A DNA stretch of 64,000 nucleotides from an uncultured Rhizobiaceae bacterium (GTDB lineage Bacteria > Pseudomonadota > Alphaproteobacteria > Rhizobiales > Rhizobiaceae), in assembly GCA_958296345.1 (NCBI GenBank), contig CATQIJ010000007.1:1-64000 (forward strand), in the 5' to 3' direction. This document shows positions 1 to 7,244 of this stretch, one piece after another. A program made the position numbers and the translations under genes. How positions within the stretch are numbered: the first letter of the stretch is position 1; the number at the start of each line of letters is the position of its first letter. The notes under the pieces are model-generated. The model was not told the origin of the DNA and made no database searches. It saw only the letters and a list, made by a program, of their open reading frames with translations.

Positions 1-25
1 GTTACTACTGAGTGGGAGTGAGGTC

Positions 26-718
26 ATGTCACGTAGAATTATTGAAGGGAATTATGCAAGATTAAAAGGTTTGAGAGATACAGCTATAGTCAAACCTAAT
101 TATCTATCAAGAGATTTTGGTAAAGGTTATGAGTTTATTTTAGCTGATTTAAGAGACTATCTTGATGACGGCTTTAATGGTTTTGGTCTATCGGAATACG
201 GATATTGGTCACGTGATGCGGATGATTCAACTTATAATAAATCGTCTTTCATTTCTAAAGTTAGCCAATTAATTTCATATCTTGAAGCTGTTCACAACGC
301 TTCAAATAGAATTGTTGAAATAGGTAGTGTTTACAATTTAATCAAAGATGATGAACTCAAATCAAGATGTGCGGACTTGTTGTCCGCAAGTGATCATTTT
401 GATCGGGTAATAAATCAAGCAACTCAAGTTCTTGAAGATAGAATTAAAGCTAAGGCTCCACAGTTTTCTGCCGAAACTGGTGCTGTACTTATAAATAAAG
501 CTATTAAACAAGAGCAGTCTGATTCCGTGATTGTTTTTTCACAGGATGCGAATGAACAACATGGGTATGCAAGTTTGTTCAGGGGTATAGTAGCTGTTTT
601 TAGAAACCCTAGTCATCACCAATTACTTGATAATGTAACTCGTGAGGAAGCATTACAAATCTGTGCGTTTATAGACAATCTGTTGCGGCTTTTAAATAAC
701 GCAACAGTGGCAGATTAA
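26..718 (+). CDS. Ymh/TIGR02391-type protein with HEPN-like motif
   Basis: A 230-residue protein of unknown biochemical role. Its C-terminal third resembles the Hypoth_Ymh (TIGR02391) family, in which a conserved 'RNPxxH' segment follows a small hydrophobic helix. Here R193-N-P-S-H-H198 lies at residues 193-198 and fits an R-x4-H HEPN-type signature, the active site of many RNases in toxin and defence proteins. The rest is mostly helical and lacks signal peptide or membrane segments. The ATG at 26 follows GTGAGGTC, a fair ribosome binding site. Its stop codon overlaps the stop of the convergent gene at 715. Family assignment is by motif memory and RNase activity is inference. Confidence 0.6.
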   Translation: MSRRIIEGNYARLKGLRDTAIVKPNYLSRDFGKGYEFILADLRDYLDDGFNGFGLSEYGYWSRDADDSTYNKSSFISKVSQLISYLEAVHNASNRIVEIGSVYNLIKDDELKSRCADLLSASDHFDRVINQATQVLEDRIKAKAPQFSAETGAVLINKAIKQEQSDSVIVFSQDANEQHGYASLFRGIVAVFRNPSHHQLLDNVTREEALQICAFIDNLLRLLNNATVAD

Positions 719-972
719 TCCAACTTCACAAAGACAAGCTCTGAAATATTTCCGTGCTCATAGACCCAAGCTTCTTTGTCGCCTTTAAAGAAGCGGCGGT
801 CTGGTGGGCACATGTCTGGGTTCATGTCTGCAATATCTAGCAGCGTATCATCCATTTCTTCCGCAAATTTATCTGCAGCAGCCATATCGGTTAGCTCCAT
901 GGGAAATTCATTGTCACCGTTTTTAAAGGTCATGAGGGCGTACTCCATACGAATCGCTAAGTCAGTCTTCAT
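715..972 (-). CDS. Small acidic protein of unknown function
   Basis: An 85-residue acidic protein that I do not recognise. It has no signal peptide, membrane helix or obvious cofactor motif. The middle is rich in Asp, Glu and Met, and the C-terminal half (WVYEHGNISELVFVKLD) looks like beta strands. It is convergent with the preceding gene and the two stop codons overlap (TTAA at 715-718). It is also read in the same direction as the predicted small RNA upstream of it, ending about 75 bases below that RNA's terminator. Coding status rests on a clean frame with alphaproteobacterial-looking composition; a chance frame cannot be excluded. Confidence 0.55.
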   Translation of the reverse strand: MKTDLAIRMEYALMTFKNGDNEFPMELTDMAAADKFAEEMDDTLLDIADMNPDMCPPDRRFFKGDKEAWVYEHGNISELVFVKLD

Positions 973-1047
973 TGTGACGCAACTTAGTAAGCAGGGAGTT
1001 AATGGATGGTAATCAGAAGGTTAATTTGCGGGCAAAATCACAGACTC

Positions 1048-1232
1048 AAAAAACAAAAGCCACCACCCATGAAGGGCAGTGGCAGCTTTTAGGTTTTTGG
1101 GTGGGAGGGGAGTCCAAAAACCTGCATTTACTTTTGTTTTTAAAGCTCATCCGGTTAAGGGGGGCGGATGAGCGTTAATGTGGCAACCACTATGGGTGGG
1201 GATGGTTGCCAAGACCGGAAGTGCGCTTCCGA
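1048..1232 (-). ncRNA. Predicted small RNA: serial hairpins with C-rich loops and intrinsic terminator
   Basis: Read on the minus strand, five stem-loops follow one another: GGAAG/CTTCC (1217-1230); TGGCAACCA/TGGTTGCCA (1181-1211, perfect 9 bp); GCTCATCC/GGATGAGC (1145-1173, perfect 8 bp); AGGTTTTTGG/CCAAAAACCT (1091-1123, perfect 10 bp); and a 10-bp terminator stem GCCAC.../...GTGGC (1059-1083) followed by TTTTGTTTTTT. The three middle loops are each 13 nt and C-rich on this strand (TCCCCACCC, GCCCCCC, CTCCCCTCCC), complementary to Shine-Dalgarno sequences. A CTATAT -10-like box lies at 1241-1246. The architecture recalls the alpha-proteobacterial ar14/NfeR1 anti-SD RNAs. The structure is seen directly; the family and function are inference. 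Confidence 0.7.
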
Positions 1233-1262
1233 TAGATTTAATATAGCTAAGGTAAAAAAGAA

Positions 1263-1286
1263 AAAGTGTGCAATTATGCACACTTT
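1263..1286. promoter_or_regulatory. Perfect 10-bp inverted repeat, probable operator
   Basis: AAAGTGTGCA and TGCACACTTT flank an ATTA spacer, giving a perfect inverted repeat with 10-bp arms. It lies just upstream of the predicted minus-strand RNA start (about 1232) and about 110 bases upstream of bacA, so it could serve either transcript. No T-run follows, so a terminator is unlikely. The cognate regulator is not identifiable from the sequence. Confidence 0.55.
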
Positions 1287-1393
1287 GAACATGCGCTGTA
1301 TTTTTCAGGTAACGGGAATTTAATTTAATAGTTCTTGCCCGCGAAGCTTTGGCGCATTAGGTATCAGACTTAGATTCTTGCGGAGACTAATCC

Positions 1394-2644
1394 ATGTTCC
1401 ATTCATTCTTTCCAAATCCAAGAGTATTCTTTCTGTCTTTTTTGGTTTGGAGTGCTTTTTGTATGGCGCTTTGGCATGGTGTAGGCGCTAGTGGATGGGG
1501 TGCTCATATTGGATTGCCACTTGAAGAAGGTGCAGGACAAGTAGCTACACTTCGGTTCTTTTGGACCAATGATATTATTTGGTATTATATTTACTACGTT
1601 ATCTGCGCTGCAATTTTTTCTGCATTTTGGTTTAAGGTTTCACCTCATCGCTGGCATTGGTGGTCAGTAGTTGGTTCTGCTTTTATTATTTTTAGCGTCG
1701 GTTATTCAGTTCAGGTAAGCGTAGCATTGAACAATTGGCGCGGTCCATTTTTCAATATGATTAACCAAGCAATTAATGAGAAAAACCTACCTGCAGCAGA
1801 CCTTTATTGGGGGCTGTTAGACTTTGCTTTGATTGCATTTGTATTTGTTGCAGTGATTGTCATGGTTCGGTTTTTTACAAGTCATTATTTGTTCAGATGG
1901 CGTAAAGCAATGACCGAACATTACCAGCAAAATTGGGGGCGTCTTCGCCATATAGAAGGAGCATCACAACGTGTTCAAGAAGATACACAGCGTTTTGCTA
2001 AAACAATTGAAGATCTTGCAACAAGCGCGATCGATGCAGTTCTCACACTTATTGCCTTTATGCCAATTCTTATTAGGCTTGGGGAAAATGTAACTGAATT
2101 ACCAATTATTGGTGCAGTACCATACCCTCTTGTTGTTGCCGCGATCAGTTGGTCTATATTCGGAACGGTGCTTTTAATTTTTGCAGGCATTAAATTGCCA
2201 GGACTTTATTTTAATAACCAAAGGGTAGAAGCAGCTTATAGAAAAGAACTAGTTTATGGTGAGGATGATGTCGAACGCGCACAACCGCCAACTCTATGGG
2301 AGTTGTTTGAAAATGTTCGTAAGAACTATTTCCGCCTGTACTTTCACTATATGTATTTCAATGTAGCTCGATATCTTTATCTGCAAGCAGATAACATATT
2401 CACAATTCTCATCTTAATACCAAGCTTTGCAGCAGGTACTTTAACATTGGGTCTTTTCCAGCAGATTGCATCTGCTTTTGGTCAAGTATCAAATTCGTTC
2501 CAATATTTAGTGAATTCTTGGAGTACGATTGTTGAGCTTCTATCGATTCATAAACGCTTGAGAGCTTTCGAAGCTGTATTAGATGGTGATGAATTGCCTG
2601 AAGAAGATAAGAAATACTTAGAAGAAGTGAACCCTACAGAATAG
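1394..2644 (+). CDS. bacA: BacA/SbmA family peptide antibiotic transporter
   Basis: A 416-residue inner-membrane protein of the SbmA/BacA family, close to the usual length (about 400-420). The N-terminus MFHSFFPNPRVFFLS, the segment FWFKVSPHRWHWWS and the following NNWRGPFFNMINQA match the family signature. These proteins form homodimers that use the proton gradient to import proline-rich and cysteine-rich peptides, and in rhizobia and Brucella they are needed for chronic host infection and very-long-chain fatty acid modification of lipid A. The start at 1394 follows GGAGA with good spacing. It is convergent with the dksA-like gene, four bases apart. The small RNA locus lies directly upstream on the opposite strand. 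Confidence 0.93.
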   Translation: MFHSFFPNPRVFFLSFLVWSAFCMALWHGVGASGWGAHIGLPLEEGAGQVATLRFFWTNDIIWYYIYYVICAAIFSAFWFKVSPHRWHWWSVVGSAFIIFSVGYSVQVSVALNNWRGPFFNMINQAINEKNLPAADLYWGLLDFALIAFVFVAVIVMVRFFTSHYLFRWRKAMTEHYQQNWGRLRHIEGASQRVQEDTQRFAKTIEDLATSAIDAVLTLIAFMPILIRLGENVTELPIIGAVPYPLVVAAISWSIFGTVLLIFAGIKLPGLYFNNQRVEAAYRKELVYGEDDVERAQPPTLWELFENVRKNYFRLYFHYMYFNVARYLYLQADNIFTILILIPSFAAGTLTLGLFQQIASAFGQVSNSFQYLVNSWSTIVELLSIHKRLRAFEAVLDGDELPEEDKKYLEEVNPTE

Positions 2645-2648
2645 CCAT

Positions 2649-2978
2649 TTAAGCGCACTTCACGCATCGCTCTGCCATAGGATCAATGGCAAGGCGGGCA
2701 TCTGGTATTTCATCATCGCAATTAACGCAATAACCATAGTCGTCATCTGTTAGTCGCCGATTGGCCATTTCAATCCAAGTTAGATCTAAATTGCGTGTAC
2801 GCTCTTGGGCTTCTGCCATAGCTTGTTGTTGCATCGCATCCATACGTGACAAACGGCCAACAGCTTGTTGGTCAAGCTCAACAATATCTCTTGCCTCTTT
2901 TGAGAGTTGAGACAATGCTTCCAGTTCAATTTGTTTTTCTTGCAGCCGTGCTCTGGCTTTTTCCAAATCAATTGTCAT
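2649..2978 (-). CDS. TraR/DksA family zinc-finger protein
   Basis: A 109-residue protein with an N-terminal coiled coil (about residues 3-65) and a C-terminal four-cysteine zinc finger, C84-x2-C87 and C105-x2-C108, in the context YCVNCDDEIPDARL. This is the TraR/DksA-type arrangement; such proteins insert into the RNA polymerase secondary channel and alter promoter response, with or without ppGpp. It is shorter than classic DksA (about 140-150 residues), so it is likelier a DksA-like paralogue than the main DksA. It stands alone, convergent with bacA and divergent from the NnrU-like gene. Confidence 0.85.
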   Translation of the reverse strand: MTIDLEKARARLQEKQIELEALSQLSKEARDIVELDQQAVGRLSRMDAMQQQAMAEAQERTRNLDLTWIEMANRRLTDDDYGYCVNCDDEIPDARLAIDPMAERCVKCA

Positions 2979-3018
2979 AGTGTATTTTACTGCGAGAATC
3001 TAAAAAGGGGAAGTTTTT

Positions 3019-3594
3019 ATGGGAATGCTAATTTTAGGCGTAGTTCTATTTATTGGGATACACTTAGTGCGCATTGTTGCACCAGATTTAAGAAATGCTG
3101 GCATTGCGAAGCTTGGTGAAAATGGTTGGAAAATTTTTTATTCGGTTATTTCTGTTTTAGGCATTTTCTTAATGGGGAGAGGTTATGGCGCTTATCGCAT
3201 GGAAGGTTCTCCTATAGTTTATGATCCACCTTTATGGATGGGGCATTTAATTATTTTACTGATGGCTCTGGCCTTCATTTTCTTTGTTGCTGGCAATGTT
3301 CCTACTACAGGGCACATAAAAGCCAAGCTTAAACATCCGATGTTAATAGGTGTTAAGACTTGGGCGATAGCGCATCTACTTATCAATGGTGATGTAGCAA
3401 GCATTATTCTTTTTGGTTCGCTTCTCGTTTGGGCAATTATCTCTGTGATCTCGATTAAGAAGCGAGGCGGTAAACCACCCGTTGCAACATCGGCTAAGCC
3501 AGATGTAATTGCGATTGTAATTGGTCTTGCTATTTGGGTCGTATTTACCTTGTGGGTTCACACTTGGTTGATAGGTGTACCAGTGATTGCATAA
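3019..3594 (+). CDS. NnrU family membrane protein
   Basis: A 191-residue integral membrane protein with five or six hydrophobic helices. It belongs to the NnrU family (PF07298 type): it has the N-terminal IGIHLVRI segment, the central GHIKAKLKHPMLIGVKTWAIAHLLINGD stretch (histidines and lysine conserved in the family) and a hydrophobic C-terminus. NnrU was first linked to nitric oxide and nitrite metabolism in Rhodobacter, but its many homologues sit in unrelated settings, and the related domain of the isomerase Z-ISO is haem-binding. No denitrification gene is nearby, so that role should not be assumed. The start follows AAAAGGGGAAG. Confidence 0.85.
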   Translation: MGMLILGVVLFIGIHLVRIVAPDLRNAGIAKLGENGWKIFYSVISVLGIFLMGRGYGAYRMEGSPIVYDPPLWMGHLIILLMALAFIFFVAGNVPTTGHIKAKLKHPMLIGVKTWAIAHLLINGDVASIILFGSLLVWAIISVISIKKRGGKPPVATSAKPDVIAIVIGLAIWVVFTLWVHTWLIGVPVIA

Positions 3595-3649
3595 GAGACG
3601 ACTTGCCGCTAAAAGGGCAATTAGTTTTACCTTATTCGGATTTTAAAGA

Positions 3650-4333
3650 ATGTCAGACGACAGTTTTATGCGCGAAGTCGAAGACGAACTTCGCAGCGAC
3701 AAAGTTAGTTCCTTTTGGAGCAAATATAAGTACCTTGTTATTGGGGGTGCGATTGCAATTGTGGTTGGAACTGCAGGCTATAGGTTTTGGGAGAGTTATT
3801 CTCAAAAGGTTGCCGGCGCTTCTGGCGATCAATTTCTAAGCGCAATTGAGCTTTCTAAAGAGGGAAAGCACGATGAGGCAATCGTACAATTAGAAGCTTT
3901 GGGTAAAGATGGCGTTGGTCAATATCCTGCGCTTGCAAAAATTAGACTAGCTGCAGAATATGCTAAAAAAGGTGACCCAAAAAAAGCAGTTGAAGCTTTT
4001 GATGGTATTGCAAATGACACAAGCTTTGATGAAGCTTTGAGAAATGTAGCTCGCCTTCGTGCTGGTCTTTTGTTAGTGGATAATGGCTCCTATGATGAAG
4101 TATCTGACCGTTTGCAATCAATGTCTGAAACTGGAAAGTCTTTCCGTCATTCAGCGCGTGAAGGCCTCGGCCTCTCAGCATGGAAGCATGAAAAATTTGA
4201 AGATGCTCTTGTTTGGTTTCAGGCAATAGTTGATGACCAAGGTGCACCAAATGGCATTCGCACTCGAGCAGGTGTAATGATGCAATTGCTTGCGGGCAAA
4301 GGTTTCTCGCCTAAAGCATCTGAGGCCAGTTAA
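3650..4333 (+). CDS. YfgM-like membrane-anchored TPR protein
   Basis: A 227-residue protein with a cytoplasmic N-terminus, a single membrane helix (about residues 27-46, YLVIGGAIAIVVGTAGYRF) and tetratricopeptide-like helices to the end. This layout and the position directly upstream of der match the YfgM family (TPR_21), an ancillary SecYEG-associated protein thought to help periplasmic chaperone traffic. In many proteobacteria bamB lies between yfgM and der; here only 37 bases separate the two genes, so bamB is absent from this spot. Probably co-transcribed with der. Confidence 0.85.
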   Translation: MSDDSFMREVEDELRSDKVSSFWSKYKYLVIGGAIAIVVGTAGYRFWESYSQKVAGASGDQFLSAIELSKEGKHDEAIVQLEALGKDGVGQYPALAKIRLAAEYAKKGDPKKAVEAFDGIANDTSFDEALRNVARLRAGLLLVDNGSYDEVSDRLQSMSETGKSFRHSAREGLGLSAWKHEKFEDALVWFQAIVDDQGAPNGIRTRAGVMMQLLAGKGFSPKASEAS

Positions 4334-4370
4334 TATTATTATCGGTACAGTTCCGATTAAGGCATAACAC

Positions 4371-5738
4371 ATGAGTTTTACAGTCGCCATTATTGGTCGC
4401 CCAAACGTGGGCAAGTCTACGCTATTCAATCGTTTGGTTGGAAAGCGTTTGGCATTAGTTGATGATACACCTGGTGTAACGCGGGATCGTCGCTTCGCGG
4501 AAGCCTCAATTGCTGCACTTGAGTTCAACGTCATTGATACAGCTGGCCTTGAAGAAGCACACGAAGATTCATTGCAAGGCCGGATGTGGGAACAAACCAG
4601 TGCAGCAATCGATGAAGCAGATTTTTGTTTATTTCTCGTAGACAGTCGGGTGGGTATTATCCCCGATGATAGAACTTTCGCAAAAATACTTAGAAAAGCC
4701 CAAAAGCCTGTTATTTTGGTTGCTAACAAGATGGAAGGTAAACCTGGCGAAAGCGGTTATTATGATGCTTTCTCGCTTGGTTTTGGGGATCCCGTTCCGA
4801 TTTCAGCAGAGCATGGTCAAGGCATGGCAGATTTGCACGACGCTATTGTTAATGCGGTTGGTGAAGATGTTGCTTATCCTTTGGAAGAAGAAAATAATGA
4901 GGATGAAGAAAATCGCCTTTTAAAAATCGCAATCGTTGGTCGCCCAAATGCAGGTAAGTCCACATTGATTAATCAGATGGTTGGTAATGAACGTATGCTA
5001 ACTGGCCCTGAAGCTGGCATAACGCGCGACTCTATTTCTGTTGACTGGGAATGGGAAGGGCGCACAATGCGTCTTTATGATACGGCAGGCATGCGCAAAA
5101 AAGCGCGCGTTCAAGAAAAGCTAGAAAAGCTTTCGGTGTCAGATGGCCTTCGTTCTATTCAATATGCAGAAGTTGTGATCGTGGTTCTGGATTGTACTAT
5201 TCCATTTGAAAAACAAGACGTACAAATAATTGATCTAATTATCCGTGAAGGTCGTGCGCCCGTTATTGCACTTAATAAATGGGACTTAGTTGATGATCGC
5301 CAAGAAACGTTAAAAGAATTGCTCTTGCTATCACAAGAAGCTATTTCGCAAGTTAAAAATCTAAAAGTCATCCCAATCTCTGGTGAAACAGGTGAGGGGC
5401 TGGATAAGTTAATGGAAGCTGTTCAAGAAGTTGATGAAGCTTGGAATCGCCGTATTCCTACATCACCGCTTAATCGTTGGTTGGAAGGTGTTCAGTATCA
5501 TCATCCACCGCCAGCAGTGTCGGGCCGCCGCATTAAACTTAAATATGTTACTCAGGCAAAAAGCCGTCCACCGACATTTATGGTGTCCAGCTCGCGTGCT
5601 GATGCGTTGCCAGATTCTTATGTGAAGTATCTTATCAATTCAATTCGTAAAGAATTTAATCTTGATGCTGTGCCAATAAGGTTATTTGTGCGTAAAGGCG
5701 ATAACCCTTATGCAGGCAAGAAAAAGCGTAACAATTAA
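4371..5738 (+). CDS. der: Ribosome biogenesis GTPase Der (EngA)
   Basis: A 455-residue protein with the tandem GTPase layout unique to Der. The first G domain has the P-loop G9-R-P-N-V-G-K-S16 and DTAG; the second has GRPNAGKS near residue 190, then DTAG and NKWD. The C-terminal KH-like domain follows, with a basic tail (GKKKRNN). Der acts in late assembly of the 50S subunit and is essential in most bacteria. It follows the yfgM-like gene and is convergent with the TetR gene, with one base between the stop codons. Confidence 0.96.
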   Translation: MSFTVAIIGRPNVGKSTLFNRLVGKRLALVDDTPGVTRDRRFAEASIAALEFNVIDTAGLEEAHEDSLQGRMWEQTSAAIDEADFCLFLVDSRVGIIPDDRTFAKILRKAQKPVILVANKMEGKPGESGYYDAFSLGFGDPVPISAEHGQGMADLHDAIVNAVGEDVAYPLEEENNEDEENRLLKIAIVGRPNAGKSTLINQMVGNERMLTGPEAGITRDSISVDWEWEGRTMRLYDTAGMRKKARVQEKLEKLSVSDGLRSIQYAEVVIVVLDCTIPFEKQDVQIIDLIIREGRAPVIALNKWDLVDDRQETLKELLLLSQEAISQVKNLKVIPISGETGEGLDKLMEAVQEVDEAWNRRIPTSPLNRWLEGVQYHHPPPAVSGRRIKLKYVTQAKSRPPTFMVSSSRADALPDSYVKYLINSIRKEFNLDAVPIRLFVRKGDNPYAGKKKRNN

Positions 5739-5739
5739 G

Positions 5740-6333
5740 TCAATTAGTTTTGGCAGATAAAAGCAGTATCAAAGATGAGATGCTGCGCTTTAACATGTCT
5801 ATTGAAGCTTGTGATCTAGATAGAACTCGCAAGCCCACATACTGCGTTATCAGTAAATCAGCTATTTGACTTAGTTCTTCTTCAGATAGTTTTGAATGCT
5901 GGGATGATTGCTGCAATGCTACTTCAAAACCTGATTTGATTTTTGCTAAGAGAATATGAACTACTTTAGCAATCTCTTTGTCTTTATGGGCAGGACCTGC
6001 TGCAGCTGAGCATAATAAACAACCCCGATGGTCATTGTGCTCTACAGCGCTGATTATGGAACCAAAGAGTTGTTCAATTCGATTAAGACCATCTTCAACA
6101 TCAGGGTCACAAAGTAAACTAGCAGCTTTTTCAACTGCTACTTCATCATAACGATGAAGAATGTTGATGAAGAGAGATTTCTTATCTTTGTAGGCTTTAT
6201 ATAAGCTGCCGCGAGTTATGCCCATGCCATTGAGTAATTCTGGTAATGAAGCCCCTTCATAACCGTGCTCCCAAAAAACATCCATTGCCCCATTAAGTGC
6301 AGTTTGTTCATCAAATTCACGAGGGCGCGCCAA
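5740..6333 (-). CDS. TetR/AcrR family transcriptional regulator
   Basis: A 197-residue regulator with an N-terminal TetR helix-turn-helix (about residues 10-55; the segment ASLPELLNGMGITRGSLYKA is typical) and a variable ligand-binding C-terminal domain that includes CLLCSAAAGPA, as in the TetR subgroup that often controls short-chain dehydrogenases and detoxification genes. It is divergent from the DM13 gene at 6521, and the shared 187-base region contains two copies of a TTAGGAACTRATT element, so DM13 and its own gene are the probable targets. Confidence 0.9.
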   Translation of the reverse strand: MARPREFDEQTALNGAMDVFWEHGYEGASLPELLNGMGITRGSLYKAYKDKKSLFINILHRYDEVAVEKAASLLCDPDVEDGLNRIEQLFGSIISAVEHNDHRGCLLCSAAAGPAHKDKEIAKVVHILLAKIKSGFEVALQQSSQHSKLSEEELSQIADLLITQYVGLRVLSRSQASIDMLKRSISSLILLLSAKTN

Positions 6334-6365
6334 GAGTATTCTCCTTTAATATACTACACTTTATA

Positions 6366-6383
6366 TTAGGAACTAATTAGTCC
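6366..6383. promoter_or_regulatory. Putative TetR operator, copy 1
   Basis: TTAGGAACTAATTAGTCC is an imperfect palindrome 33 bases upstream of the TetR start. The core TTAGGAACTRATT recurs in opposite orientation at 6430-6444, which suggests a pair of regulator sites controlling the divergent promoters. Confidence 0.4.
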
Positions 6384-6429
6384 ACAATTCACTTTTCTGT
6401 GCATTCTTTGTGAATTCTTGTGTTTTGTA

Positions 6430-6444
6430 CCAATCAGTTCCTAA
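6430..6444. promoter_or_regulatory. Putative TetR operator, copy 2
   Basis: CCAATCAGTTCCTAA is the reverse complement of TTAGGAACTGATTGG, repeating the core of the site at 6366. It lies about 75 bases upstream of the DM13 gene start. Confidence 0.4.
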
Positions 6445-6520
6445 TGCTATTACAAATTTATCGACAGTCATTTCCCTAGCTGTTGAACATGGCAACATCA
6501 TTTCAAAAAGGAATACTAAA

Positions 6521-6928
6521 ATGAAAAAAGTACTATTAAACTTAGCTGGCGCTGCTCTTGCAACAATGGTTGGCTCCAGTTTCTGCAAGTGCAGATTTAT
6601 TAACAAAATCGCTAAGCGGTGCATTTACAGGTAAAAGCGATCATATAACAAAAGGTGGTGTTACTGTTGTAAAAACAGCCAATGGCGCGGTGCAGTTGTA
6701 ATTCTTGACTCAAATTTCAGCCTTGATGGCGCACCTGACCCTCGCGTTGCTCTTGGCAATGGCAAGGACGGAAAATATGCAGATGAGATAGACCTTGGTA
6801 TTCTAGTGAAAAATGATGGTTTGCAAGTTTACGTAGTTCCAGCTTTTGTAAATGTTGATGATTTTAACGAAGTTTATATCTGGTGTAAGAAATTTTCAGT
6901 GCCATTAGGTGTTGCATCAATTAAATAA
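6521..6928 (+). pseudogene. DM13-domain secreted protein, broken by two frameshifts
   Basis: Three successive frames join into one DM13-domain protein. Frame 1 gives a signal peptide start (MKKVLLNLAGAALATMVG); after a shift near 6573-6580 the next frame reads VSASADLLTKSLSGAFTGKS and ends at a stop near 6702; after a second shift near 6690-6698 the third frame reads AVVILDSNFSLDGAPDPRV and finishes with VYIWCKKFSVPLGVASIK. The last segment, with FSLDGAPDP and YIWCKKFSVPLG, is characteristic of DM13, a domain proposed to act in extracytoplasmic redox chemistry. The start follows AAAAGGAA. It may be a true pseudogene or a result of indel sequence errors; the intact C-terminal motifs favour recent or artefactual damage. 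Confidence 0.75.
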
Positions 6929-7244
6929 TTCTCCAGAACAAAGTTAAGCCAAAAGGGGGTAACTCCTTTTGGTTGGGCTTGTTGTAGTGGGATTACATAA
7001 ACCTGATGAAGAATTATTAGCAGCATTATAGAGCTAATATTTTATAATGAGTTTATTAAAGCCTTTATGATTTTTCATGAAGGCTTTTTACTTCATAGTT
7101 AATGCACTATTTAAAAATAAAACCGATTTAACCATCAATTAAGGTTAACAGTTTATCTTCTCCACCATGGTTAAGAAGGCCAAGTGTTTTTTCGGTGCAG
7201 GTTTTGTATAAATTTGCATCTTTGTATTGAGTGGAGTTTTTGTT
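6929..7244. other. Intergenic region with hairpins
   Basis: No coding frame is convincing here. It holds a hairpin CCAAAAGG/CCTTTTGG (6949-6972) without a U-run, and a stronger terminator-like stem at 7058-7089. The remainder is AT-rich and presumably carries the promoter of the SleB-type gene, though no clear -35/-10 pair stands out. Confidence 0.5.
7058..7089 (+). terminator. Intrinsic terminator downstream of DM13 gene
   Basis: AAAGCCTTTATGA and TCATGAAGGCTTT form a 13-bp stem with one G-T pair around a TTTT loop, followed by TTTTT. It could end plus-strand transcription from the DM13 gene. Confidence 0.65.

Noticed and set aside
1048-1232. CRISPR-like or REP repeat array
   Set aside because: The stems differ in sequence from one another; only the loop size and C-rich character recur, which fits one structured RNA rather than a repeat array.
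3019-3594. Denitrification gene (nitric oxide metabolism) from the NnrU family name
   Set aside because: No nir, nor or related regulator gene is near, and the family is widespread in non-denitrifiers.
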